64,000 bases of DNA from Macrotis lagotis. Taxonomy: Eukaryota; Chordata; Mammalia; Peramelemorphia; Peramelidae. Below are positions 50,001 to 57,251 of the stretch, piece after piece. Where the stretch lies: contig NC_133666.1 of assembly GCF_037893015.1 (NCBI RefSeq), positions 2,199,467 to 2,263,466 of the forward strand, in the 5' to 3' direction. The stretch's first letter is position 1. Each line of letters opens with the position of its first letter. Position numbers and translations under genes: made by a program. The notes beneath the pieces were generated by a model. That model did not search any database. It saw nothing but the letters and a program-made list of their open reading frames with translations, and was not told the DNA's origin.

Positions 50001-51597
50001 TCAATGCCAGGGGCACTCTGGCATCCTGCCAAATCCAAGAGCAAAAACACATGATGCTCCACAACAAGAAAAGAAAAACATGTTTGCTGACATGGCCTGT
50101 CATGGGAACTGGGAGATCTTTTACGAAGAGGCCAAAGATGTAAAATTAGTGCAGGGGAGGAAGGTGGGGAAAGTCAAAGACATACTTGGGGAAATCAAGG
50201 AGGGGTGGGCCCTGGAGTCTCAAGTTTCTGTTGGAAACACCAGGCATATTGGGCAAGTGCCCCCCTCTCCCCTCCCGGGCCATGTTCCAGAGCAGATGCT
50301 CAGGACACAGGGACATGGGCCAGGGCCTATATACTCCTCAGATCAGAGGAGGTTTTAAGCATCAACTGGTCTCTGTAGTCTTTGAATCCCAGAGTTTCTC
50401 CTTGAGGGACTTCTTCATTCACACTCAATTAATGTCCCTCCCTTCACCCCAGCAACAGCTGAAGGGCCACATTTGAACCCAGGTCAGCCAGGTCACAACC
50501 CTGCATCGGGTTTTTTTCTGGCTGGTAGGCTTAAGTCAGAGATGACTTGTAGATTGCTTGTGTTACAGAATAATGAAATTAAACTGGAAGGTCGCTCAGG
50601 CCAGGGGCTGGGCCTTCTGGGCCTTTGCCTTGCCAGTCTCCTCAGGGCTTAACTTACTTAGCTCAGCATCTGGTGCTCTAGAGTCCTGTCAGCTGACCAG
50701 GTCCTACCCACTGGACAAGGTGAACTGATGAACTGGTAGACCAGGTGGCTGAAGATCACTTGGGGTCACTTCTCATTCTTTGGTCTGAGGCAGGATCTCC
50801 CAGCAGGCAATGGACATTGTCCCTCCCCCAAACCAAAGAATACCTCTCCCCAGTCAGCACCCAAAGCTACCTTGTCTGTGAATCATGCCTCCATGGAGAA
50901 TTCTGGCCACCATGCAAGACTGTTTCTCATTCAGCTTCAGAGTAATTCCCTAGAAGAAAGGGAAAACAGGCTGGGTTGCTGGGCCAGGCTTGTCCCCAAC
51001 AATGACCATAAATCCCTTCTCCCAAAACAGCATCTTCTCTATCACCAAGCTGCCTCGAAGAATAAAGTACTACCGAATCCATTTCAAAGAAAGGAAGACT
51101 GAGGCTCAGAGGGGGTGAAGTGCCTTTGGCTGAACCAGGTCTCTAAGCCTGGGTCTCCAAATTCCTTGGCCAGTATTCTTTCCACTATATCACAACAGCT
51201 TCTCCAGAGGGAAACAATTCGGTAACTGAGCAAACAACCTTCTGCACTTTCCTATTTCTAGCCCAGGAGCCATTCCCCAGTAAGAAGGCGCCATGAACAC
51301 ATGGTGGAGGTGAGGAAAGGTCCCAAGTTCCAGCTTAGGGTTCCTGCCTACCATCTGAATTGGGTCTCTGCTGGGGGTGGGGGTGGGGGGAAATGGAACA
51401 GAGAGTGGGGAGGGGGAAGCAGAAGGGAGTGTTGCCAACCAGCTCACCATGGGCTCCTCTGTAACTTTCTCAAATTGAATGAAGCGGACTTTCCGTGGCT
51501 CCCGGTTGCCGCCTTGGCCGAGTCCAGGACTAGCTGGTGCAGCAGACCCATTGGTGTATATGTCCTCGGTCACAGCATTAGAGGGAAAAGATGCCAC
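20840..51597 (-). CDS. MPP1: MPP1 (p55) coding exons 2-12; exon 1 outside the window
   Basis: MPP1 is a palmitoylated MAGUK scaffold of the plasma membrane that links protein 4.1 and glycophorin C in red cells. Exons on the - strand in transcript order: 51597-51448, 50949-50871, 49670-49585, 49164-49096, 42968-42772, 39859-39747, 30235-30155, 29435-29355, 27011-26809, 24602-24528, 21016-20840. They join in frame to 436 codons plus stop; human MPP1 is 466 residues with about 34 from exon 1. Domains by position in this partial protein: PDZ about 39-120, SH3 about 131-193, hook with KKKKYKDK for protein 4.1 binding about 194-232, guanylate-kinase-like about 254-430. The kinase P-loop reads GANGVGRSH, the degenerate MAGUK form, so it is presumably not an active kinase. 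The gene is convergent with DKC1 as in human Xq28. Confidence 0.96.
21398..21420 (-). repeat. Short interstitial telomeric repeat
   Basis: CCCTAACCCTAAACCTAACC then CTA: almost four units of CCCTAA with one mismatch, in MPP1 intron 11 about 380 bp from exon 12. Confidence 0.8.
21592..21852 (+). repeat. MAR1-type long SINE in MPP1 intron 11
   Basis: GGCAGCCTGGTTGGCCTTGG head, CAGATGGCTCTGGAGGAG middle, CACCTCCCTGATGGCATGG and TCGAGAACGAAGGACCAAC end, the clearest copy of this family in the window. Confidence 0.85.
22380..22541 (+). repeat. WSINE1-like SINE in MPP1 intron 11
   Basis: GGTGGCTAGGTGGCATAGTG through AACCCCATTTGCCTTGCA and an A-rich tail. Near-identical 12-bp flanks (AAACGACTAGTG, AAACAACTAGTG) mark the insertion. 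Confidence 0.9.
22640..23295 (+). mobile_element. RTE/BovB-like LINE 3' fragment
   Basis: In broken frames it gives [20 protein letters not shown] and MANL, the RTE/BovB reverse-transcriptase region usually read as ITADGDCSHEIKRCLLLGRK. Later come TARR-type and SLEKTLML text and the terminal GGCATGCTATGGTCCATGGG with GGAAGAGTCAAAC. It is multiply broken and old. Confidence 0.75.
23886..24036 (-). repeat. WSINE1-like SINE in MPP1 intron 11
   Basis: T run, then AAGGCAATGGGGTTAAGTGA, CTTGCCCAAGGTCACACAGC and CACTGCACCACCTAGCC. Confidence 0.9.
24528..24602 (-). CDS. MPP1: MPP1 exon 11
   Basis: 25 codons, acceptor CTTTCCCTCACCAG and donor GTAGGA. Encodes [20 protein letters not shown] followed by DKAHQ. 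Human ends DQGTQ, so the last residues differ while the rest is near identical. Confidence 0.95.
25385..25536 (-). repeat. WSINE1-like SINE in MPP1 intron 10
   Basis: T run, GCAAGGCAATGGGGTTAAGT through CATCTAGTTGCCCTA. GGGGAAGATTT at 25374 and 25537 is an 11-bp target-site duplication. Confidence 0.9.
25632..25801 (-). repeat. WSINE1-like SINE in MPP1 intron 10
   Basis: T-rich head, GCAAGGCAATGGGGTTAAGT through GCGCCACCTAGCTGCCCC. GGGTCATCTA at 25622 and 25802 is the target-site duplication. Confidence 0.9.
25984..26133 (+). repeat. WSINE1-like SINE in MPP1 intron 10
   Basis: GGGGCAGCTACGTGGCACAG through CCCCACTGCCTTGC and an A tail. Opposite in orientation to the pair just before it. Confidence 0.9.
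26168..26330 (+). repeat. WSINE1-like SINE in MPP1 intron 10
   Basis: GGGGGCAGCTAGGTGGCTCA through CATTTGCCTTACAAAAACC and an A-rich tail, 34 bp after the previous copy. Confidence 0.9.
26809..27011 (-). CDS. MPP1: MPP1 exon 10 (GK-like core)
   Basis: 203 nt, acceptor TTTTCTATAG and donor GTGAAT. Encodes [21 protein letters not shown] and onward to [14 protein letters not shown] and [11 protein letters not shown], the GMP-binding-like core of MAGUK GK domains. An L1 copy begins only about 20 bp upstream of the acceptor. Confidence 0.96.
27032..27833 (+). mobile_element. 5'-truncated L1 next to MPP1 exon 10
   Basis: Carries the ORF2 C-terminus ([35 protein letters not shown]) and the 3' UTR with a G-rich run and CTCAAAATAAATAAAC tail. 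Flanked by AGCCAAGAA at 27023-27031 and 27834-27842, a 9-bp target-site duplication. It is antisense to MPP1 and ends about 20 bp from the exon 10 acceptor. Confidence 0.85.
27850..28320 (+). repeat. L2 LINE 3' region
   Basis: Wording such as CCAAAGTGATCTTCCCAAAG, TTGCAAACCATTCCCAATTG and AGTAGAATCCTTAAAAGCTG is typical of the L2 3' half. Heavily diverged. Confidence 0.6.
28321..29354 (-). other. MPP1: MPP1 intron 9, remainder
   Basis: Apart from short L2-like wording near 28570-28700, nothing recognised. Confidence 0.45.
29355..29435 (-). CDS. MPP1: MPP1 exon 9 (degenerate P-loop)
   Basis: 81 nt, acceptor CCCCAAACAG and donor GTGAGT. Encodes [21 protein letters not shown] followed by FVYPAP-Y. 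The loop GxxGVGRSH lacks the GKS/T of active kinases, as in human (GASGVGRSH). Confidence 0.95.
30155..30235 (-). CDS. MPP1: MPP1 exon 8 (start of GK-like domain)
   Basis: 81 nt, acceptor GCCTCCAG and donor GTGGGT. Encodes [21 protein letters not shown] and then KTLVLI-G, the first beta strand before the P-loop of the guanylate-kinase-like domain. Confidence 0.95.
30375..30500 (+). repeat. MIR-type SINE
   Basis: ACAGATGAGGAAACTGAAGA, then ACTTGCTTAAGGTCACAAAG and GCTGGATTTGAACCCGAATC, an old mammalian MIR-like core. Confidence 0.65.
31483..31650 (+). repeat. WSINE1-like SINE in MPP1 intron 7
   Basis: GGGCAGCTAGGTGGCATAGT through AACCCCAATACCTTAAATA and a long A-rich tail. Confidence 0.9.
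32023..32061. repeat. (AT)n microsatellite
   Basis: An uninterrupted AT dinucleotide run of 39 bp in MPP1 intron 7. Confidence 0.95.
32320..32480 (+). repeat. WSINE1-like SINE, left arm of an inverted pair
   Basis: GGGGCAGCTAGGTGGCGCAG through CCCGTTTGCCTTGC and an A tail that runs into the T head of the next, oppositely oriented copy. Confidence 0.92.
32484..32634 (-). repeat. WSINE1-like SINE, right arm of an inverted pair
   Basis: T run, TTAAGGCAATAGGGTTAAGA through TGTGCTACCTAGCTACCC. Tail-to-tail with the + copy, with almost no spacer. Confidence 0.9.
33005..33145 (+). repeat. Old tRNA-type/MIR-like SINE
   Basis: GGAATCAGGAAGACCCAGGT, CAAGTTCTGC and GTGTGTCCCTGGGCAAGTTA, then TCCTGTAAAATGAGAGCA; a diverged SINE body. 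Confidence 0.6.
33350..33740 (+). repeat. L2 LINE fragment split by a SINE
   Basis: Before the SINE it carries the L2 catalytic-region wording (CATCTCTATGGCGACGATTC, the HLYADDS-type motif read as HLYGDDS). After the SINE it continues with the downstream L2 text (CTCAAACCCCACATTTAACT). Confidence 0.7.
33457..33613 (-). repeat. WSINE1-like SINE inside the L2
   Basis: Body GCAAGGCAAATGGGGTTAAG through CACTGCACCACCTAGCCGCC. TCTGCTGATC at 33447 and 33614 is a 10-bp target-site duplication, so the two L2 halves join exactly across it. Confidence 0.9.
33876..34012 (-). repeat. WSINE1-like SINE in MPP1 intron 7
   Basis: T run, GCAAGGCAATGAGGTTAAGT through GTTCCACCTAGCTGCTCC; more diverged than neighbours. 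Confidence 0.88.
34190..34295. repeat. Possible DNA-transposon remnant
   Basis: Contains CTGGGGCTTATTTCGGGG, ATTACAAGGAGCCTGAAAAA and GCTGGGGCTTATTTTCTGGG, wording I associate with a widespread vertebrate non-autonomous DNA element whose ends read GGGCTTATTTTCGGGG. Family name not certain. Confidence 0.35.
34590..35108 (-). mobile_element. Old L1 3' end, antisense
   Basis: On the - strand it reads as the L1 ORF2 terminus (GGAATATTATTGTTCTGTAA, TACATGAACTGATGCTAAGG, GAACATTGTACACAGTAACA) followed by the older-type 3' UTR. Diverged from the younger L1 tails in this window. Confidence 0.75.
36089..37133 (+). mobile_element. 5'-truncated L1 with two tandem 3' tails
   Basis: ORF2 terminus and 3' UTR run to a first tail (CTCAAAATAAATAAAATC) at about 36862-36880. 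A second copy of the terminal 3' UTR (from TTGATGTTTCTATCTCTTAT to the same CTCAAAATAAATAAAATC) follows and ends near 37110. A 14-bp duplication, AAACCATCCAACAA, lies at 36075-36088 and 37134-37147, outside both tails, so they are one inserted unit. Confidence 0.85.
37160..37950 (+). repeat. L2 LINE ORF2 region
   Basis: Pyrimidine-rich L2 wording: TGCAACCTGATAAAATCAAT, then the 'disrupted DLSAAFDTVDH' region near 37240-37300 and ATGGTCAAATTAGAAGATGT further on. Strongly diverged, multiple breaks. Confidence 0.65.
37950..38130 (+). repeat. MIR/MIR3-type SINE
   Basis: CACATTTAAAGTTTACCAAG, TGATCTCACTGGATTCTCAT and CCCATTTTACAGTTGAACAA, the usual order of the MIR3-like body. Confidence 0.6.
38330..38680 (+). 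repeat. L2 LINE 3' end
   Basis: GCTAAAATCCAAATTCTTTA, GCCTGGCATTTAGACAGAGA, TGCCTAGAATGCCCATACCT and AAGTAAACTCCTTGAGATTT follow the order of the L2 terminus. Confidence 0.7.
38791..38943 (+). repeat. WSINE1-like SINE in MPP1 intron 7
   Basis: GGGGCGGCTAGGTGGCACAG through CACTGCCTTAAATAAATAAC. AAATCTTCCC repeats at both ends. Confidence 0.9.
39747..39859 (-). CDS. MPP1: MPP1 exon 7 (hook / protein 4.1 binding)
   Basis: 113 nt, acceptor CCCTTAG and donor GTAAGT. Encodes [21 protein letters not shown] and then [17 protein letters not shown]. The Lys-rich [13 protein letters not shown] motif is the family's FERM/4.1-binding hook. Human reads [23 protein letters not shown], so there is one extra Gly here. 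Confidence 0.95.
39860..41879 (-). other. MPP1: MPP1 intron 6, left part
   Basis: Contains a G run near 39950 and diffuse old-repeat wording; no gene, young SINE or RNA seen. Confidence 0.45.
41880..42150 (+). repeat. MIR-type SINE pieces
   Basis: Two cores, ACAGATGAGGAAACTGAGGC and AAGGAAACTGAGGCTCAGAG, followed by GAATTTGAACCCAGGTCTCC. Probably one or two old MIR copies in MPP1 intron 6. Confidence 0.55.
42772..42968 (-). CDS. MPP1: MPP1 exon 6 (SH3)
   Basis: 197 nt, acceptor TTGTTGTGCAG and donor GTAGGT. Encodes [20 protein letters not shown] and onward to [13 protein letters not shown] and [10 protein letters not shown]. The ALYDY-like YDP, WW and P residues define the SH3 fold. Confidence 0.96.
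43310..43440 (+). repeat. Old tRNA-type SINE
   Basis: GGAACCAGAAAGACCTGAGT, TCAAATTCTCC and GGTGACAAGTCACTGAACCA resemble a degraded SINE body in MPP1 intron 5. Confidence 0.5.
44690..45180 (+). mobile_element. Old L1 ORF2 terminus and 3' UTR, interrupted by a SINE
   Basis: GCATGAACTGATGCAAAGTG and AAGGGAGCAGAACTAGGAGA give the ORF2 end. After the SINE the text resumes with AGACATTGCATGCATTAACA and older-type 3' UTR wording. Strongly diverged. Confidence 0.65.
44880..45018 (-). repeat. WSINE1-like SINE inside the old L1
   Basis: GGTTTTTGCAAGGGGTTGAG through CCGCACCACCTAGCTGCCCC, slightly shortened near its head. Confidence 0.88.
45960..46200 (+). repeat. MIR/MIR3-type SINE
   Basis: GTGCCTACTAAGTGCTAAGC, TTCACAATAACCCTGTAACA, TTTTAGAGATGAGGAGACTC and ACTCACCCAAGGCTACACAG occur in the expected order. 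Confidence 0.65.
46484..46632 (+). repeat. WSINE1-like SINE in MPP1 intron 5
   Basis: GGGGGCAGCTAGGTAGTGCA through CACTTAACCCCAATGCCTTA and an A tail. Confidence 0.9.
47450..47603 (-). repeat. WSINE1-like SINE in MPP1 intron 5
   Basis: T run, GCAAGGCAATGGGGTTCAGT through AGCGCCACCTAGCTTCCCC. CCCCAACTCTT repeats at both ends. Confidence 0.9.
48400..48600 (+). repeat. tRNA-derived SINE with RTE-like tail
   Basis: GTGGCTAGAACTCGGGGCCT, GACCTGAGTTCAAATCCTGC and then AAATGAGCCAGAGAAAGAAA, TGGTAAACCACTTCAGGATG. Same family as the copy at 19562. Confidence 0.65.
48640..48835 (+). repeat. 5'-truncated WSINE1-like SINE with (AAAC/AAAT)n tail
   Basis: GACCTGAGTTCAAATCCAAC through GCAAAAACCTAAATATAAAC, then about 70 bp of AAAC and AAAT units, an expanded SINE tail. 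Confidence 0.85.
49096..49164 (-). CDS. MPP1: MPP1 exon 5 (end of PDZ)
   Basis: 23 codons, acceptor TGTCCAATAG and donor GTAGGC. Encodes [20 protein letters not shown] and ALQ, identical to human over this stretch. Confidence 0.96.
49585..49670 (-). CDS. MPP1: MPP1 exon 4 (PDZ)
   Basis: 86 nt, acceptor TATGGCAG and donor GTAGGT. Encodes [21 protein letters not shown] followed by VDQLQKVM, the PDZ core (human [19 protein letters not shown]). Confidence 0.96.
50871..50949 (-). CDS. MPP1: MPP1 exon 3 (PDZ)
   Basis: 79 nt, acceptor TTCTTCTAG and donor GTAGCT. Encodes [20 protein letters not shown] and then GMIHRQ-G. GITL is the carboxylate-binding loop of the PDZ domain. Human differs by one residue (T for M in SCMVAR). 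Confidence 0.96.
51448..51597 (-). CDS. MPP1: MPP1 exon 2
   Basis: 50 codons, phase 0, acceptor TTCCCAG and donor GTGAGC. Encodes [20 protein letters not shown] and onward to [13 protein letters not shown], matching the human segment around VTEDMYTNGSPAPGSP and [11 protein letters not shown]. This is the linker leading into the PDZ domain. Confidence 0.94.
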
Positions 51598-53499
51598 CTG
51601 GGAAGTACAAAGCACTCCTTGGAGCTAGGGCAATCAAGAGAGAAAGGTACTTGGCAGCAAGTCTCCAAGCTCAGGACGGCATCCTCAAGGTAGACCTGAC
51701 TAACTCCAGAGCCAGGAAAAGAAGTTCTGTTCAACCGAATGAGGTCCTTAGAAGCTCTTCTCCCCATGAGCCAGCAAGGGGCCATGGGAGAAATCAAGTC
51801 AACGGATGCCAGACCAGACCCAGAATGTGTGGCCAGGCCAATGTTGGCTTTACTGTTGTCTTCCAAGGGTTTCCTGCTAGAAAAGCCACCTTAAGGTGGA
51901 GACAATGGCAAAGGGAAGTACTTGGTATCTGGGATACCCGGGCGAAAAAAATCATGTTATCCCTGGGGGGAGGGGGGGGCTCCCAGCCCAGGCCCAGCCC
52001 ACACAAGTGCAAGATCATAAGGAAAACCAGAAAGCACAGGATTTCTAAGGTGCAGGACCTAGAGCCACCAAACCTGGCGGCTGGGAGGAGCCTAGGAGCC
52101 TTCCACTTTCCAGAGAAGAGAGCCATCTCTGTCCTCATTGTCCTCTTCATTCAGAAGCCAGGCAATTCTAGATTCTCCTTGAAGCACACTCACCAGCCTC
52201 TCCTCCTCTCACATCTGGCTAAGTCCTTGGTGGAGTCATCTTCTCTAACCCTCAACTCCTCACCTCCCATGACCTCCTCCATGTCCACTCAGGACACATG
52301 TGACCACCACCTGAAAGTCCCTTCTCTGCCCACCTCTCTCAGCCTCAGTGAGGCCTCCCCATTCTTCCTTCCCCACGTTCTTCCCTCCAAAACCTTGAGT
52401 AAGCATTTATGCCCTCTACTCCCTGATCTCTGGACTTTCAACTGTTGCCCAATTCTGGTGCCCAGCTCCTGTCCTTGTCCTCCCCCCAGATATGTGTGCA
52501 ATATTGCAGGAAGTCATAAAATCTTGCTGACAGAGTCTACTTGGAGTTCATGCTCTTTAACTAGAACTTGGCATTTTCAACTCAGCATCTCCCCACCCCA
52601 TGCCCTGATTGCATCGGCCTCTGGTGAAACAGTCAAGAACCAGAATCAAATCCTGACTCCACTCACTGGGTGACTTTTCTCCCCTGGGCCTGTTTCCTCA
52701 TTGACAAAATGGCTCAGACTAGCCAACCCTCTCAAGTCTCTTCTAGATCTAAATCAGTAATCCTGAGCTCCCTCAAATGAGTGTTAGATTTCCAGTGTGA
52801 GGGCCTGGGAGTGAAATCTGAATGTGAGTTCAGACAAGCCAAAGAAGAAGGACCCAGCATCCTCCCCTGGAACATCTGGATGATAGACTAGTTCTCCAAG
52901 ACCTTTCTCAAGGACAAAATTCAATGACCTGGCCAGCTGTAGGAACTTTGGGATAATCGCTCACTCCCTCTTCTCCCCCGGCTACCCAAAACCTCAGACC
53001 TCCCTAGTCCTTCAAAATGCATTCCTTGAACCTGTTCTTGGCCCTTGGCACTGTCCAGCTACTAGCACCAGGCTCTTAGTCTCCACCCCCTAACTAACTC
53101 AATTCACTCTCGGCTCTCCATTCCATTCACAGCTCTACAAAGGGGACTCAATCAACAAGGTTTTTTTATAAATTCAATTCTATTTTCTTTTCAGTTTGAA
53201 ATTCTCTTCCTCCCACACCCTTCTCTGCTCTCCATAGAGAAGGCACAGAAAACAAAGCCCGTTACAGACACTGCTAGTCTCCCACATTGGCTCCATCCAA
53301 AAACAGAGGGAAGAAAAAGAAAATACTCCACCTCCAGTTACCCCTAATCCATCAGATCTCTCTCTCTGGAAGTGGAACATTTGTTTTATCAAGAGTCTTA
53401 AACTGGATAAGCATTCTTAAGTCTTTCACAGTTGGAAATCTTTACAGTATTGCTGTTATCAGTATAAATTCAACAAAAATTCCTTAAGGATTAGGGTTC
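51598..53499 (-). other. MPP1: MPP1 intron 1, exon-proximal part
   Basis: Includes a 360-codon open frame on the opposite strand (51591-52673) with no recognisable domain. Pyrimidine-rich text near 52150-52500 may be an old LINE. Confidence 0.4.
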
Positions 53500-53740
53500 A
53501 GCAGAAGGCTGGGTGATAAGGATTCAGAAATAGTCCCTGCCCTCAAGGAGCTTCCATTCCATCTATTCAGCTATAATGAAGCTAGAGTGCTGGACTTAAA
53601 GTGAGAAAGAGTTGAGTTGTCTCAAGTGAGACAAGCCACTTGACCTCTGTCTGCCTCAATTTCCTCCTTGGTAAAATGAGGGTGTCAATATAGCACTTCC
53701 CTCCCAGGATTGTTGGAAGGATCAAAGGAGATAAAAACTA
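53500..53740 (+). repeat. L2/MIR-type pieces
   Basis: GTCCCTGCCCTCAAGGAGCT and CTCCTTGGTAAAATGAGGGT with GGATTGTTGGAAGGATCAAA, old mammalian repeat wording in MPP1 intron 1. Confidence 0.5.
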
Positions 53741-53749
53741 AAATGCAGA

Positions 53750-54910
53750 AATCTAATAAAACTCAAATTAAAAGGGAAACAACTAACCAGGGAGAAAAAA
53801 AAATCTTTGCAAAGATCTCATAAAAATCTCATTTTCAAGACCTATTGGGAAATGAATCAAATTTATAAAAATAAGAGTCATTTTCCAAGTGATAAATGAC
53901 TTAAGAGTATATAAACAGGCAGTTCTCAAGAGAAAAAACCCAAGTGATCTATAACCAGATGCAAAAAAGCACTACCAATTAGAGAAATGCAAATTAAAGC
54001 AATTCTGAGATTCCATCCCAGGCCCATCAGAATCACAAGGACAACGAAAATGAAAATTAAAAGGTTACATGGACTGTGGGGAAAACAGACACAGCAATGC
54101 ACTGTGGATGGAGCTGTGAATGGGTACAACCATTTTGGAAAATCATTTGAAATCATTCACAAAATGTGACTGAATACATGGGCTCTTTGGCCCAGCAATG
54201 GTCTAGGCCTACACCCAAAAAGAGATCATCAGAGCATGAAAAAAAGGTCCTATATACACAAAAATACTCAGACTCGTTCTTTTTGTGATGGCCAAAAACT
54301 GGCTGCCAATCAATGGCTAAACAAGTTGTAGTATATGAAGGCGAGGAAATATCATTGCGTTATAAGAAATGAGTGAATAGATGTTTTTAAAAAGTCAGGG
54401 AAAGGGTGGCACAGTGTATAGAGCACCAGCCCTGGAGTTCAAATCCCACCTCAGATTGCCCAACTGTGTGACCTTGGGCAAGCCACTTAACCCCTTTAAC
54501 TGCCTTAAAATAAATAGTCATGCAAAGATTTGTATGAACTGATGCAATATGAAATAAGTAGAACCAGTTGGTTGAACAATGTATACCATAACATCAATAT
54601 TATACAAATGAACATTCTAAGGACAATTATATACTGGTGAGTGAAATAAGGAGAACCAAGAAAATAACTTAATATACTACCAACAATGTAAAACTATAAC
54701 CAGCCATGATGCCAGAGGACCAGGAGAGAGAGAGAGAGAGGTGATATATTTTCCAGGGTAGAATGAGTCAGATATTTTTGCATACAACCATTAAGGGAAT
54801 TTATTTTGCTTGAGTCTGCATGTTTGTTTCAAAGAATTTGTTGTGCATTTGTTTTCCCTGCCAAGAAGAATAACCTTCGCACTGGAAAGCTGGGGTGTGT
54901 GTGGGGGTGC
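53750..54910 (+). mobile_element. Old L1 ORF2 3' portion and 3' UTR, interrupted by a SINE
   Basis: AAGTGATAAATGACTTAAGA, AGAAATGCAAATTAAAGCAA, TTGGCCCAGCAATGGTCTAG and TGGGGAAAACAGACACAGCA are L1 ORF2 wording in order. It continues past a SINE at 54401-54515 with TATGAACTGATGCAATATGA. Many breaks; old. Confidence 0.7.
54401..54515 (+). repeat. WSINE1-like SINE with internal deletion, inside the old L1
   Basis: GGTGGCACAGTGTATAGAGC and CCTGGAGTTCAAATCCCACC lack the middle AGTCAGGAGGACCTG segment, then continue to AGCCACTTAACCCC. Confidence 0.8.
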
Positions 54911-54959
54911 GGTGGGTGGAGAAGGAGTTGATTGATTGATACCCAAGATCAGAAAGGCA

Positions 54960-55290
54960 ATATCAAGAAAGACTTTGGAATGCCCTTGATGAATTCAAGT
55001 CCCGGAGCCAAATGAATGCTGTCCTTAGGTGCCAACAGAACTGAAAGTTGGCACTGCTGCCCCACTAGGCTGAAGAAGCAAAGTTAGTCCTGATTTTCCA
55101 AAGAACAAGCTTCAAAGTACAGGCTAGGGAGCTTGACTTCTATTTCCAGAAAATGTTAGAGCACAGGATTAGGATTAGTGAACATCTCAAGAAGGAGCCA
55201 TCAGGATTATTTTTTATCAATGCCAGGTCCTGCTGGATCATAAACCTTATCTCCTTTTTGGACTGGGTTATTAAGCTAATACCAGAAGGT
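54960..55290 (+). mobile_element. CR1/L3-like LINE reverse-transcriptase fragment
   Basis: In frame it gives SLTSISRKMLEH, then ARSCWI and NLISFLDWVIKLIPEG, matching the CR1/L3 RT wording (SLTSxPGKxxE ... RSCLTNLIxFxDxV). It reaches into an open frame of 165 codons at 55153-55650 that is only partly explained by this. Confidence 0.55.
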
Positions 55291-55559
55291 ATCAAAATAC
55301 CACAAAAGAAAGTAAGAAAATGGAAAGAAAGGGCTCAGAAAGAGAAGCTAAGAATTACCAATTTCTTGAAACAGAAAAACGTGGAAAAAAAAAACACAAT
55401 CTTGAGTTTTTCCAGGACAGAGAGGGAAGTCAAGATTGGCAAAATTCTCCAGACACCAACAGAAAAGATATTCACATCCAGACATGGAGTCTTTAAGCAA
55501 ATTCTAAAGAGTTCTGGATACCAAGAGGCAAATCACAAAGCCACAATTCAATTGTGGTC

Positions 55560-55860
55560 TAGAAATGTAACGAAATACTACTCTACTGTAAGAAGCAACA
55601 TTAAAAATTTAGAAAAACTTGTGCAGATTTATAGAAACGGGGCAAAGTGAAACAAAGAGAACCAGGAGAATACCACACCACAGCAACGTAAATGAGATCA
55701 GATTATTTAATAAAAAAAAGATCAATCTTGATGCCCAAAAAATGCTAACATTCCCTTCCTCACAGAGGTGAGGGCCTACAGATGCAGCAAGTTGCATTCT
55801 TTGGTCATAGTGATACTTGCTTTTAACTTGTTTTCTTGGTTTTTATTTTATTAAATAAAA
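55560..55860 (+). repeat. L1-like 3' fragment
   Basis: AACAAAGAGAACCAGGAGAA resembles the L1 ORF2 terminus and is followed by an AT-rich, TTTATTTTATTAAATAAAAA-type end. Weak. Confidence 0.45.
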
Positions 55861-57251
55861 ACAGAGGTTTTTATTTAAGAACATAATAATAGTGCAAGTC
55901 CTCCCCTGCCAAAAACAAAAATCGAAGCATAAAAATAAATGGTTTAAGTGAACCAAGCGGAACTGCACAAGATTCTTTATCTACAACAACAGCAAAAGAG
56001 AAGGAAAGCAAAGTGTGACACATAGAAAAGTGGGGAAAGCTGGCCTGTAAACTAAAATGGCTTGCTCAGAAATACAGACTAGCTCTTTTCATAAGAAAAA
56101 GATAGAAATTGGAACTAGACCTGTTATGTCATTGTTCTGTTCAGATCCTTTCTCCACACTTTCCAGGTGTTGAGGAGTGACCCAAGGAGAACTTGGGCAC
56201 CCAAACTCCCTTTAACTCCACTGGACAGCTCTACTTCTCAAGAAAAAAATACTGGTAGGGGTGGTAAATAGTGTTTTAATTCTCTACGGATAAGGTCAAA
56301 CTTAAATCAGGATCTTTTGATAGAAAAGCTGACCAAAGAACCTCAAAGAGGAAGTTTTTAAAATAGTGAATAAACATGAAGGAAAAAAATTAGATTTGAT
56401 GGGAAACAAAAAGGGTGTAGTCTCTTTGAAGTCCAAGGAAAACAAGGGCTAAGAACTGAACTGCAAACCCTACTGAAGTGAATCAAAAGGAAGCAGAGGC
56501 CTTGGGGGGAGGGGGGAGCAGAAAAGAGATAACTCTGTAAGGAGAAAGGAAAGCTTTTGGCCCTTGAAGTTGTAAAACACAAAGTTCGGCCACAATACTC
56601 TATCTACCAGCCTATCTGAAGTTGACAGAGATAGAGAGGAGGCTTTATCACAACTAGAGGATCTGTGCTTAGAATGGGAGGGGAAAGAGTATGGACAACA
56701 TCTAGTTTGGGAGCAACATCAGTGGAATATAAAAGAGGGGATTATAAAAGAGTTAACAAACAGGTGATTATAGTCTGGAATATACAGTATACCCAGTAAA
56801 TACATAGAGAATGATTACAGCGAACATACATGAACTCATGGATAAAAATGCATGCAAGTTTGACTTCATCCACCATTTGAGGCTATGAGCAGATTTCCCT
56901 TGATTTTCAAGATTTATTATTCTATCTCATTATTTCAGCTTGCAAAAATTTATCAAAATGTGACCTCGAGGAACCACCTAAAACATGGACACATGCAAAT
57001 GCAAAGGAAGAGTAGAATAAAACGCATTCTACTTCACTAGCTATGGAGACTGCAGAGAATATGGCAACCTAAAACAGTAGAGGGAGTTCCCCATATCAGT
57101 GAAATCATAAGTCCATTTCCCCTAGGCCAAACTTCAGTTTCAGCAATTTTAAAAATAAAATCAGGATTTACCATCATGCTTTTAGACCAAGTAGAAGCAA
57201 AAGCCAGAGTGATCAGCAGAGAGGAAGATTCCGTGTAAGAAACAATGCCCA
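55861..57251. other. MPP1 intron 1, AT-rich stretch
   Basis: No gene or nameable repeat seen. Confidence 0.4.
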
